From contig JALBUN010000049.1 in the NCBI GenBank assembly GCA_025174535.1, positions 1,488,001 to 1,552,000 on the forward strand: a stretch of DNA of 64,000 nt, in the 5' to 3' direction. This document shows positions 47,459 to 58,200 of the stretch, piece by piece. The translations under genes and the position numbers were made by a program. The notes under the pieces were generated by a model that did no database searches, was not told the origin of the DNA, and was given only the letters and a program-made list of their open reading frames with translations. Within the stretch, counting starts at the first letter, position 1; the number at the start of each line of letters is the position of its first letter. This DNA is from Cantharellus purpuraceus (taxonomy: Eukaryota > Basidiomycota > Agaricomycetes > Cantharellales > Hydnaceae).

Positions 47459-48570
47459 GTGTTCACCCTGATATCCCTCACACAATGTGATCTCACAGGC
47501 TACTTGGCAATGCTGAAGGACAAGAAGTGCTGCATCTGAGATACACATGGAATAACTATAGGACTGATCCCACTTGCCAATGGACTGTACCAAGTAGATC
47601 ACCAAGGCCACTTACTGAGTACTGCAAGCACCACCAGCAGACCAATATCATTGGATGAACTGCACCATTGCATGGGTCACATATCCCCACAGGTTGCAAA
47701 ACGGTTGATATGGGATAAGATTGTCACCAGAATAGACCTGGACATGTCAAGTGAACCTTCTTTTTGTGATGCCTGCACAAAGGCAAAGTCAGCTAGGAAA
47801 CCCATACCAAAAGAGCGTATCAACGACCGCTCTGGCAAACTTGGCAACAAGGTCCACTCAGACATATGGGGACCAGCAAAACCCAGAAGCTATAACTGAA
47901 AGGAGTACTTCGTCAGCTTTACAGATGACCATACACAGTGGACACACCTAAATACCATAGAGAAGAAGAGCGAGACACTGAAATGATATACTGAATATGA
48001 GGCCTGGATGGAAACACAGCACGGGGTCAGGATTAAACGGCTGCAAAGTGACCGAGGAGGAGAGTACTTATCTAGTGAGTTCACAGCACACCTGAAGTCA
48101 AAGGGAACGGTGAGGAGCCTTACCATACATGGCACCCCCAAAGAGAACGGTGTGGCAGAGAGATTGAACTGCACCCTCCTGGAGCATGCATGCGCCATGT
48201 TGATGGCCACCAACCTACCTATGGCCAGAGACGATCCACCACACAGTCTGGCTCAAGAACTGCACTGCTACATGTGCATTAAACAGGAAGACTCCATTTG
48301 AGATGGTATACAAACACATACCTGACCTCACCAGATTGCCAGAATGGGGTGCACAAGTCCATGTGCTCTGCTTGGACCAAGGGAAGCTGGAGCAGAGAAC
48401 TGAAGAAGGATGCTGGATGGGTTATAGTGGTGAGAGCATGTGAGGGCGACGCTGATGACGAGGCCACAACTTCAAGATACTCAATAGATGAGAGCCAATA
48501 AGAGATAATGCCAGCTGGTACAGCAGATATCCTCAGAGATCAAGCTGAGGGGATCACACTGCACCAAGGC
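47459..48570 (+). pseudogene. copia integrase region, broken
   Basis: The HHCC zinc region reads LHHCMGHISPQVAKRL ... FCDACTKAKSARKPIP. The catalytic core reads KVHSDIWGPA, then KRLQSDRGGEYLSSEF and HGTPKENGVAERLN. TGA interrupts at 47537, 47897 and 47984. A frameshift precedes TPFEMVYKHIPDLTRLPEWG (near 48284), and several further TGAs lie at about 48438-48500. Confidence 0.82.
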
Positions 48571-48574
48571 GAGT

Positions 48575-48800
48575 CTTTATACTAAATGATGGAGACGGAT
48601 AGGAGAACCAAGATAGGGGAATAATAGGGAGGAAAGATAGGGGAAGCGATAGGGGCAATGAAATAGGGGAGACGCACCCTGACAGGCTGTGCTGATAGGG
48701 GCGTCAAGAGAAAATACTAAAAATAGAATATGACTCATTTGAACTCTGACAGAGCAAAGGGCACTGAATTTACTTACCTGCATTGTGCTGAATAAGTGTT
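48575..48800. other. Unassigned A/G-rich segment inside pol
   Basis: About 225 bp, rich in GATAGGGG motifs, separates the end of the integrase region from the frame that resumes as ECNVTFNGTRMIVPASLEEE near 48805. It does not read as pol in any frame and may be a small insertion. Boundaries are uncertain. Confidence 0.4.
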
Positions 48801-50901
48801 GAGTGTAATGTAACCTTCAATGGCACCAGGATGATTGTGCCTGCCAGCCTAGAAGAGGAACCCATCAGCAAGGCCACCGCTGGACAAGAACATGCACCAG
48901 AAGTGCCAAATCGGAATGGCAAGGACCAGCCAATCCCTGCCACTGACACTCTACCTGAAACCCCAGTCTCAATGTCCGATCCAAAAGTGGCTGAAGACAG
49001 GAGGTCACTTACCGACCTGCTTCAGGGATTTGAGAATCCAGAGTCCATACCAGAACAAGGACATGGGCAGTGAGTATGCAAGCCCAGCGCATACATCTGT
49101 GACATCATGGAGGGGCAAGGAACAGCCCTCAGGTGGACAAAAGATTCCATGCTCCCATGAGGCATGCCAGCACCAAGGGAGGACCTGCCCACTGCTGCTA
49201 TAGCACACATCAGTCATGTGGAAGACAAGGCAGAGATTGAGGGGGAGTCCGACCCACCATTTGAGGTAGCAATGGCAGCAATGGTGGCATGCACCATCAC
49301 AGATGACCCACAGGACATCAATGATGCACGATCCTGAGATGACTGGCCTGAATGGGACAAATCAGTTAGAAACGAGCTTGATCAGCATCAACGCATGCGC
49401 ACCTGGGAATGGGAACTAGTTGAACCCCCCAAAGGCACCAACATTGTTGGCAGTAGAATGGTCCTAAAGTACAAGTGGGATGCAGAGGGAGATATAGCAA
49501 GCAGAAAGAGCAGGTTTGTTGTGCAAGGGTTCTCACAGGCAGAAGGCATTGATTACCATGAGACATTCTCTCTGATGGCAAAGCTGACTGCAATATGCAT
49601 CGTCTGCACCATAGCTGCATGGAAGGGAGATTGAACAAACAGATGTGGATGGAGCATACCTCAATGCCCCACTCAAGGAGATGATATATATGTGACAGCC
49701 AAGAGGCTATGAGATCCCCAGCGAAGAGCACAAGGTCTGCCTGTTGCGATGTGCGATCTACGGTCTAAAGCAAGCAGGAAGAGAGTGGTATGAGCTATTA
49801 ACCAGCATCATGTATGAACTAGGGTTCTCATGATGCAAAGTCGAGCACACTGTGTTCTTCAAACATACCTCCTCAGACAGCATCATCATTGTGGCGGACG
49901 TAGATGACCTCACAATGGCCAGAAGCAGCAGACTGGTGATCCAGGAATTCAAGGATCAGCTGCATTCAAAGTTCAAGATAAAGGACTTAGGCGACTTACG
50001 ATGGCTACTGGGGATTGAGATCGAATGGGACTGCCATGCATGCACGATATCTTTCTCGCAGAAAGCCTACATCATGAAAGTGCTAGAGAGATTTGGAATG
50101 GAGAACGCGAGATCACTCACATCACCACTTGACCTGCACAGCAAGTTGAGCTTGGGTCAGTGCCCATCCATGCCATGAGAGCACAAAGACATGCGAGAGA
50201 TACTGTACCAAGAAGCCATTGGGTCCCTAATGTATGCAGCGTTAGGAACGTGTCCTGACATTGCGTTCACGGTGATGCACCTGTCCCAATTCATGCAAAA
50301 CCCAGGGAGACCGCATTGGCAGTTAGTCAAAAGAGTCCTTTGATACCTGAAAGTGACAGCTGAATACAAGCTGGTGATTGGTGGAAAAGGTCACTTTACC
50401 TGGGCAAAACCAGAGCTGCAAGGACGAAACAGCCTTGAGGGTTTCACCGACACAGATGGGAGTACACAGGAGCACTGGCGTGCAATCTTGGGATATGTAT
50501 TCTTGATCAATGGTGGTGCTGGCGTGTCCTGGAGTTCAAAGAAGCAGTCAATTGTCACATTGTCTGCCACTGAAGCAGAATATGTGGCCTCTATGCACAC
50601 TGCAAAGGAAGCCCTATGGATCTGGATGTTCCTATCTGACATCATGCGTCCACTTGAACGACCGACCACGATGTGCTGTGACAGTCAGTCAGCGATTGTG
50701 ATATCCAAGGACAACTGCTACCACTCACGGACGAAACATATTGATATCTGTTACCATTTCATTCGCAATGTGGTACAGAGGGATCTCATATCCGTTCACT
50801 ACTGCCCTACAAGTGACATGGCAGCCAACATGCTCACAAAGCCCCTTGCGGTGCCCATGCTCAACCACTTGGCCGGACTTGTAGGAGTGGGTCAGGCTTA
50901 A
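48801..50901 (+). pseudogene. copia reverse transcriptase and RNase H region, broken
   Basis: RT motifs: WEWELVEPPKGTNIVGSRMV, FVVQGFSQAEGIDYHETFS, LRCAIYGLKQAGREWYELLT, IIIVADVDDLTMA (the YVDD-type site, here VADVDD) and IKDLGDLRWLLGIEIEWD. RNase H reads SSKKQSIVTLSATEAEYVAS and DSQSAIVISKDNCYHSRTKH, ending LVGVGQA-stop just before the purine tract. In-frame TGAs lie at 49335, 49693, 49831, 50176 and 50341, and a frameshift near 49630. Confidence 0.88.
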
Positions 50902-50908
50902 GGGGGAG

Positions 50909-51169
50909 TGTTGGGAATATGGCCATTATGTAAGCCCATATATCCATGCACTCAGCGCCTGCTGCCTGGCAGGATATATAAACATGTAGAAGTTTTCACT
51001 CCATCTCAGTGAAGGAATATCACTGAGGTGGTACGTAGTCATTTCACTTATGATAGATTAGTATTAACGTACACTAGTTATCATGCTAGGTAATTAGTTC
51101 GATGTATACTCAGTGAAGGAATATCACTGAGGTGTTATCATGCTAGTCCATTGCACATTGGTTGCTACA
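50909..51169 (+). repeat. 3' LTR of the copia element
   Basis: 261 bp. It differs from the 5' LTR mainly by changes that remove CpG (CACGCT to CATGCT twice, CATCGCGC to CATTGCAC) and by a changed, slightly shorter stretch after TAAGCCC. Confidence 0.95.
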
Positions 51170-51174
51170 CCAAA

Positions 51175-51640
51175 GCCACCAACCACGGCTTGGCCCCAGT
51201 TTTCATATGTCTAATGTTCAATTTTTTGTCTACAAGTCTATTGACAAAGCTAATCAGACCAATAAATAGCCCTCTCATCCTCATCTTCAATCAGTAAGCC
51301 AAAAAAATTCTCCTTGATGTCTGACTCATCTCCAGGCTCCCCTCCAGTTCCCACATTCTCCAGCTCTTGGTTGCTAGTTCCCTCTGCTTCTAATAATGAT
51401 GATGGTGCAGGTTTTGAAAGAGTAACTCATGTTGAATCACACCCTTGAGACAACTGTGGTGATAAGGGTTGGAATGGAGTCTGGAGGAGTTACTGGAGTT
51501 GAGAGTCAAGAGCAATAAGGGGTGTGGATATTACTAAATCCAGTTCAACCGGGGGTACAAGAGACAGGGCTATTGGGTTGGATCAAGTGGACTTGGCTTC
51601 AACTTATGTTGCACCTCTGTTATATCCTGTAAGACCAAGT
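51175..51640. other. Sequence right of the copia element, no gene recognised
   Basis: About 465 bp of AT-rich to mixed sequence without a supported gene. It is probably the original insertion locus or older degraded repeat DNA. Confidence 0.4.
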
Positions 51641-52593
51641 CTGAACTCCAGAGCTCCTCTGTTACAACTGTATTCATTATGCCCAGATCCCCATCAGATC
51701 TCATCAGATCTCCATGCACATGAAATCTATACTCCTTATGAAAACCATCACATCTCCATCTGTCTGTCTGATCATCACCACTGTTCCCACTCATCTGTCT
51801 CCAGTTCCATTGATGCATCAGCATCTCCATAGGAACTTGGACATCCATCCCCATCAGACTCAGACATACATATTCTCATAATGTTATGCGCTGGGCCCAT
51901 TGGGTTGGAGGCTTGGGGTTGGAGTTAGAGTTGGAGTTATGGTGGGTCAGAACAGACTTGGCTTCAGCTTATGTGCTGCACCCTCACTAATACCAGTGTC
52001 TGAGATTTCAGAGATGGAGTACAAATCAGATAGTTGTTATAATCATATTCATTAACACCCAGATCCCCATCCAATCCACCCAGATCCCTGCACATATGAA
52101 AATCATACCCATTTAGAAATTGTCACATCTCCATTATTCCATCCAATCAACACTGCTGTTCCCACCCATCCATCTCCAGTTCCATTGATGCATTGGCATC
52201 ACCATAGGAACCTGGACATACTCATGTAAGGCTGTCAGCCTTGGAGACCCATCACCGGAGTAATTATTATTAAATTCCAAATATGTATTTAAGTCACACT
52301 GCTGGGAACTTCATTCCCCAGTAAATATTGATCACATCTAGGTCCTAAGTCCAATCTGAAACTAAGTTGTACTCCATCTCCAAAATCTCAGACACCGGTA
52401 TTAGTGAGGGCACAGCACATAAGCTGAAGTCAAGTCCATTCTGATCACCATGACCTGCTTTGACTCTGACTCTGACCCCAAAGTCCAACCCCCCATTGGA
52501 CCTAGTGCATAACGGTATATTTGAACTGTCACACTCACTTCTACCCCAATGCCATGATCCACTGCCAACTCTGAACATGCATGAACAGTCGAG

Positions 52594-53617
52594 GTGCCTG
52601 CCCCCAGCATTGATACCATTCCTGAGGTCATCAGAGAACTGACAAACCATATAGAGGCTGTTGATGAGGAGGACAATACCCCATCCTCCCTGAATCTGGC
52701 ACAAGCCATCTCCTTGCTTGCCAGCAGCATCCATACCCTGCGGGCTTCTAAGACGCTTGTTCAGAAATACATCAAATATGTATATACAACCCATTTCCTC
52801 AAATTTTATATAATATACTTATATTAAAACATATTTTGATATTTTGACATGATTCTCAAAAATAATTCTTTTTTTTTAATTTACTGGTGGCAACTGCTTC
52901 AAGGGAATATTCTACTCCTGCTACACTTAATTTCTTTCACTCATTCTTTCTTGTACTATACTGGTCAAATAATTTAATGTACCTTGAATCCTCACCTGGT
53001 ATTTGTATATCTAAATATTCTATATTATACCCATAATATTAATATATACATTACTGTTATATTCATATAAACAATTATGTTCATCCATAACAAACATCTT
53101 ATCTTTTAAAGTTTATTAAAATATGAAATATATATTTATATTTATAAAAATTTAAGATATTCAAAAAAAACTCGGATATCCAAAATCTTTAAAGATATCC
53201 AGATTGTAACTCCCTATTTTTATGATCATTATTAAAATTCTGATGTACATCTTGTATACATCAGAATATTGTATAACAGCATCCTTCCGAACAAGTGTCT
53301 AAGTCCCAGACCAAGGTCCAGGAACCTGACCCATTCAATGGCTCTGACCCACCAACTGTTCCTAGTACAATACTGGTTGAATTTCCATGACTGCCCCAAT
53401 GCATTTACATACATCTGATCAGGTGAAGGTCATTTTTGCCATGTCCTATCTCAAGGGCACCATGCTGGATTATTTTTGAGCCAGCATTCATGGACTACTC
53501 TGACTTCATCTCCAAACTCCAGACCAATTTCAGTCCCTACAACCCCAATGCTGATGCTGAGAATGATCTCAACTGACTTTGGATGAAGGAAAACCACAAA
53601 AATCACTAAGTACATTG
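52594..53617 (+). pseudogene. Gypsy gag fragment, interrupted by a small TIR element
   Basis: The reading IRELTNHIEAVDEEDNTPSS and LNLAQAISLLASSIH stops at 52752, then resumes at 53299 as KSQTKVQEPDPFNGSDP and, in several broken frames, KVIFAMSYLKGTMLDYF-like and FMDYSDFISKLQTNFSPYNP. These match the capsid region of basidiomycete Ty3/gypsy gag. Numerous stops and frameshifts show it is dead. Confidence 0.7.
52753..53298 (+). mobile_element. Small AT-rich DNA transposon with terminal inverted repeats (copy 1, complete)
   Basis: A 546-bp insertion in the gypsy gag. The ends ACGCTTGTTCAGAA (52753-52766) and TTCCGAACAAGTGT (53285-53298) are inverted repeats, 12 of 14 matching. Both sides carry CTAAG (52748-52752 and 53299-53303), and the gag frame reads through if the insert is removed. 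The interior is very AT-rich with no coding capacity, so the element is non-autonomous. It contains the palindrome CTGATGTACATCTTGTATAC. Confidence 0.75.
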
Positions 53618-53735
53618 ATGCTTGTTTGGAATGATGCTGTTATACAATATTCTGATGTATATGAGATATACATCAGAATTCCAATAATGATCATAAAAAT
53701 AGGGAGTTACAATCTAGATATCTTTAAAGATTTCT
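53618..53735 (-). mobile_element. Partial copy of the AT-rich TIR element (copy 2, inverted)
   Basis: Begins ATGCTTGTTTGGAA and continues as the reverse complement of the right end of copy 1 (TGCTGTTATACAATATTCTG, ATGATCATAAAAATAGGGAG, TTACAATCTAGATATC), then stops abruptly at about 53735. With the right end of copy 1 it forms a long inverted repeat around the remaining gag fragment. Confidence 0.75.
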
Positions 53736-54326
53736 GTTATGACTATATTCATTAACACCCAGATCCCCATCCAATCCACTCATGAAATCTATACTCCATT
53801 TGGAAACCATCACATCTCCAATTATCTGTCCAATTGTCACTGCTGATCTTGCCCATCCGTCTCCGGTTCTGATTGATGCATCAGCATCACCATAGGAACC
53901 CGGACATCCATCCCCATCAAACTTGGACATACTCATGTAAGGCCGTCAGCCTTGGAGACCCATCACCGGAGTAATTATTATTAGATTTCAAATATGTATT
54001 TAAGTTGCCCAACTGGGGACTTCATTCCCCAGTTTGAATATCAAATCACGCCTAGCTCCTAAGTCCAATCCCAACTATCTAAGTCATACTCCATCTCTGA
54101 AATCTCAGACACCGGTAGTAGTGAGGGTGCAGCACATAAGCTGAACCCAAAGTCCATTCTGACCTCCACGACACACCCTGATTCCTGCCCCAACTCCAAC
54201 CCAATCTCTGACCCAATCTCCAACCCCCAATCAGACCTAGTGCGTAACAGTATATTCGAACTGCCATACTCACTCCTACCAATGCCATGATCCACCGCCA
54301 ATTCCAAACATGCACGAACCATTGAG

Positions 54327-54578
54327 GTGCCTGCTCCCAGCATCAACACCATCCAGGTCATCAAAGAACTGACGGACCACTTAGAGGCTGTCAATGAAGA
54401 GGACGATACTCCACCCTCCCTGAATCTGGCACAAGCCATCTCCCTGCTTGCCAGCAGCATCCGTACCCCACAAGCCCCTAAGTCCTGGACCAAGGTCTGG
54501 GAACCCGACCCATTCAATGGCTCCAATCTGTGCAAGCTCCAACCATTCTTGGTGCAATGCCAGTGTCGGTTCACTTAA
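54327..54578 (+). pseudogene. Gypsy gag N-terminal fragment
   Basis: MPAPSINTIQVIKELTDHLE, NEEDDTPPSLNLAQAISLLA, then KSWTKVWEPDPFNGSNLCKL and QPFLVQCQCRFT-stop. This is the same gag as at 52594 but without the TIR-element insert. It is truncated where unrelated sequence begins at about 54577. It lies just downstream of the LTR-like unit at 53936-54050, in the position expected for gag. Confidence 0.7.
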
Positions 54579-55370
54579 GGAATAGATCCTATAAGCCTGC
54601 ACGCAACAGTCCTAGCAAACAGACGGTGTGTAACGCAGTGGTTCAGCACTCCAAAGATCAATCAGGTTGAGGGGTAGAGGTAGCACTTAGTAACAGGGAA
54701 GTGGGATAGTGCTCTGTGGTTGGATGGGGATGGGAGCTAAAGGTCGGTCCCGATGGCTGATTGTGCTCTGTGACTGGATGACAATGCGGAGCCTGGTTGG
54801 GAGGTACACGAAAGCTGGTTTCAGGAGAAGCAATCTCTTGGTGGCGGAGGGAAATCTGACCGTTGAACCAAGGTGTTTTACCTCAGTGTAGAGATGATGG
54901 ATTGTGATGTAGAGCATAGAGCGTAGACTTAGAGCGTGGACTTTGACTTTAGAGCGTTGGCTGAAAACTTGTTGATTGATTCCAAAGGTGAAAACTAGCA
55001 CCCTTTTATATACAAATCCCCAGGGCACAATGACACAATATGAGGAGCAAATGATGTGATATGATGCAAGAAATGCTTATCAAGCCAGCTGACAAAGCAT
55101 GTGAAGTTGAACTACTAATGGGGAAATCATGGAGAAATGAAATGACAGATAGGGGTAATCTTTGTAAGAATAGGGGTTGATGAGTAATAAAAGAACCAAA
55201 AATAGAACAAGGATGAGTAAGTCGTGTATGAATGAATTAAAAGATGAAACAGGGGTGAGTCATATAAAAGAACAATAGAAACATCCACCAATACCATCTT
55301 CCCTATGGCTCTGAAGGTAAATTGACCCTGAGTCACATGAGGACTTCAGTCAGCATCCACAACAAATACT
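54579..55370 (-). repeat. Possible LTR-like sequence on the minus strand
   Basis: About 790 bp that interrupts the gag. Read on the minus strand it starts TGTTGTGGATGCTGACTG (near 55370) and has a TATA-like GTATATAAAAGGG (near 55010), as an LTR would. No pair or target duplication was found, so the assignment is tentative. Confidence 0.35.
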
Positions 55371-55681
55371 CCTTATTGTCTTAGTGATCCATCTCCATAT
55401 GGTATCCTGTTCCAAGAGTATTCAGTCCCTTTGCCTGATGTATGGGAACCACCTTTTCCCTATCAAATTCCATTTATGCAGCACCAATGTGCTATTCTTT
55501 GCTTTTCCATTCCTAAATATCAGCATATATTTGATGCTTGTACCTGGAATGGACTTATTCAAATATTCTCTATTTTTCCATATTTTTTCAGGAATATTCC
55601 ATGCAGAACTCAGCTCAGAATCATTTATTTCTGCTGTGCTACAGTTGTGGACCCATAGGCGCCCACAAACCTTTGCGCAGC
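55371..55681. other. Unassigned sequence left of the long inverted repeat
   Basis: About 310 bp with a plus-strand open frame (LPDVWEPPFPYQIPFMQHQC and FSIPKYQHIFDACTWNGLIQ) that looks protein-like but matches no family I know. Its right end may already belong to the repeat arm, whose outer limit lies beyond the window on the other side. Confidence 0.35.
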
Positions 55682-56870
55682 CGCCTCTCCCCTTTTGGAC
55701 CAGGCATTTGGCCTGAATTCAAGCTCAGATGTCTCTGATCAATAAATATTCTGTAACTTAACAACCACAGCCTCTCAGGGCACTATTTTCCATAGAGATC
55801 ATCACATGACATGTGGCTATCCATGGCTGTCCAAACCAGTGCAGAAAACAGGGTGGACACCCTTCTTTTTGCCTGATCAGTGCCTAGCTCAGGGATCAGA
55901 TCAGCTGATGGGTGATCAAATCAGGTGATTGCCTTGGAATATTCTACCCCTTTCCATAACATTCTAGCTGTTTCCCTCTATTATTAGATAGAACTTTCCA
56001 GAACCATTATTCAGCTCCTGATCAGTGTTAGTGCTGTGATCAGATCCTGTGATTGGCTTGGAATATTCTACCCCTTTCTTCCACCTTCCACTACCTTCCA
56101 GTAGTTTCCATCTATTAATAGGTAGAATATTCCAGAAGCATTAGTCAGCCCCTGTAAATACAATATATAAGGAGGCCATTCTGCCTCTGAAAGAAGAAGA
56201 TATCATCACATTCTACCCATCTTCTGCACACCAGTGTGACTAGAGTGACATACAGTGTCATCCTCTATCTCAGTAACTGTTGATTACCAGTTCAAGGATC
56301 TTTTACAGTTGTGTAACTGTACTTGATTGCACTCGAAGTAGTGATATTCCTGCTTTGGGCGTGAGTGTAGTATCTGCCTCACGTGACTACGAATCTACAG
56401 GGTGAGATTGTCTGTCGATAGTCCTGCCATTAGTGCTCTTGTTTAAGTAACTAGTGTGTACTGCCTTTGCAGAGCATTAGAAGCTTGAACTCGTGTGAAG
56501 CAGTTGCTAGACTACTTCACACATTGCTGTTACCCGCTTCTGAGTGCCACTGGTTGGACGGTTGGATTCATCCACCTACTTCCTTTAGCCTCTAAGTGCA
56601 TTCCCCTCTTTTTGGAATATCTGGACCCCTAAGCGTCCGTGAACTCTAGACTCTGGAAGTCTTATTCATTTCTTGCTGCTAAGAAACGTATTACCTTTCT
56701 GCGTATAGTCTGCATTGACCAATACAAAGGATTGTAACCAAAGTACAAACGTTAAATCGTTTCTGGAGTTGTGCTGCAGCAGGGTTTGATATTCTTCTCA
56801 GCTGTTCATTCACGGAATTGTGGTGATTTAGAGTTTGCCCTAACACCATAATTTTGCGGGTTCCAAAACA
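55682..56870 (+). repeat. Long inverted repeat, left arm (LTR-like)
   Basis: 1,189 bp, the reverse complement of 62812-64000 with no net length difference. The inner edge is ...GCGGGTTCCAAAACA. It contains a TATA-like AATATATAAGGAGG near 56163 followed by a purine-rich GAAAGAAGAAGA. With a TG...CA edge this suggests a long LTR read left to right. The outer end cannot be fixed because the right arm leaves the window. Confidence 0.9.
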
Positions 56871-58200
56871 CAATCATATGCTCCAGTGATTGAAGTGCAA
56901 AAGGTGTCACCAAGAGTTGGTAGGAACTTTTGGCCACTGGTCAATAATTCCCAGTGGCCAGGATTCTGGAACATAGTCCAGAGGTTCTTCTTGAACACAG
57001 AAGAACCCTTCTTAGGAGTGGCCTTTTGCAGCCACATCCATATGTCCACATTGGACAAGTTCATGGTACCATCCAACTCCTGTCAGATGGCTGGGGGGAC
57101 CCCATTAGGGTTTACTTGCCACCCCTGTATGAGGGCAAGTGTGTCTACTGGTGTGGTTGGTAGAGTGACAATAAGACTCACGTTATCAGTGCAAGCCAGC
57201 AGAGTCATTCTCTTGATGACTCTGCACATTGATACAGTCTGTTCTGTGAATGGCATGGCCAATGCCTTTTTATGGAGTGATACGAACTCCAGAGTGTCCA
57301 TATCACAGATGTTGAATCAGTCCACCCTGATAGGGGCAGACTTGCCCAGAGGTCACAGCAGGTGGCCAGTGACTGCTCTAGGGGGGTCAGCCACAGTCAT
57401 GAACCATGGTGCCCATTTGGGGAATAATTTCCCCACATTGGCATGCTTGAGAGCATGCCTGGTTGCTTAGCACCCTTGGGGATGCTAGCCAGGAGGAGAC
57501 CATGATTGTGGTTGTACCCCTCCCAAATTGGGTTGGTGTCATCCCAATCTTGACCCTTGAACCTTCAAGGGTTGACCTGAGGCAGTTTGCTCAGGAGGTC
57601 ATCCTCTTTGGTGAGGTCAATTGTTTCCCATGATGATGAAGCCATGGGTTGTGAAGACATAATGGCAGGCAATGATTTGCCTGCCATAGCATATGATAGT
57701 GATGCTACTGGGGCCAAGCACACCATTGTGAGCTTGGTTTTGAATGTAGGAGGTGCTCTATCTGCAGCCTCCTTCAGTGTTTTTAACTTGTCTCTGAGAC
57801 AAGTCACTTTGGACTTCTCATTGTCAAGAAGTCCTTCAAGTTCTTGGACCTGTGTGAACAGGTCCAAGTTATCTTTATACATCTTATCATAGTCTTTATG
57901 ATAAGGTGTTGTGGCATCATCTTTGATGTTGCATATAAGTCACTGCCACGTGACTCTTAATGCTCTTTCCACTGACATAGTGGAAAGATATAGTTGGCCC
58001 CCATTTTGGGCATCAATCAATTGCGATACATGTGTCGCACTTGTTACACCTGTGAGGGTGATGGATGGCAGCACCACTGTGCCATCTGCTGATTTTCCAT
58101 GTCATCTCATCTTGATGATCATATCTGCAGCACTTGTTGCAGGTGCTGCCACTGTGGAAGTTGGTTCAACTTCCATTGGATGCTCATCTTGAGCATCCAT
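56871..58200 (-). pseudogene. Degenerate unassigned ORF between the chromovirus pol and the repeat arm
   Basis: On the minus strand, after the chromodomain stop, interrupted open frames continue: MSSPRREMMDAQDEHPMEVE (near 58220), a coiled-coil-like LFTQVQELEGLLDNEKSKVT with LRDKLKTLKEAADRAPP (57882-57750), SSWETIDLTKEDDLLSKLP, and DIWMWLQKATPKKGSSVFKK near 57050. No family is recognised. It sits where a gypsy element would normally have only a 3' UTR, so it may be an extra retroelement ORF or unrelated DNA. There are several stops and frame changes. Confidence 0.45.

Larger units (their letters stand above)
46006..51169 (+). mobile_element. Degenerate full-length Ty1/copia retrotransposon, CCAAA target-site duplication
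   Basis: Complete element structure. The 5' LTR is 46006-46270 and the 3' LTR 50909-51169, both TGTTGGGAAT...GTTGCTACA. Perfect 5-bp duplications CCAAA lie at 46001-46005 and 51170-51174. The internal order gag, protease, integrase, reverse transcriptase, RNase H is that of copia. A purine-rich tract AAGGGGGAG abuts the 3' LTR. The pol frame is broken by many TGA codons and a few frameshifts, so this copy cannot encode a full polyprotein. The 3' LTR has lost CpGs kept in the 5' LTR. Confidence 0.96.
51640..54052. repeat. Patchwork of gypsy-type leader/LTR repeats
   Basis: One sequence block recurs three times: about 51655-51870, 52035-52224 and 53736-53935 (shared strings ATTCATTAACACCCAGATCC, CAATCCAC, ATCACATCTCCA, CCATAGGAACCTGGACAT). 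The second and third copies run straight into a 112-115-bp unit, TGTAAGGCTGTCAGCCTTGG...TTCATTCCCCAGT...ATCACA (52225-52336 and 53936-54050). This looks like a short gypsy-family LTR, followed each time by gag-like coding sequence. No complete element is present. Confidence 0.65.

Noticed and set aside
46938..50343. TGA read as a sense codon (a variant code) in the copia pol
   Set aside because: Host genes in the window use TGA as a stop, the context fits lost CGA arginine codons rather than tryptophan, and the element also has frameshifts.
55682..56870. The two long inverted arms as the LTR pair of a single element
   Set aside because: The LTRs of one element must be direct repeats; these are inverted, and their inner flanks (CAATC and ATATC) do not match as a target duplication.
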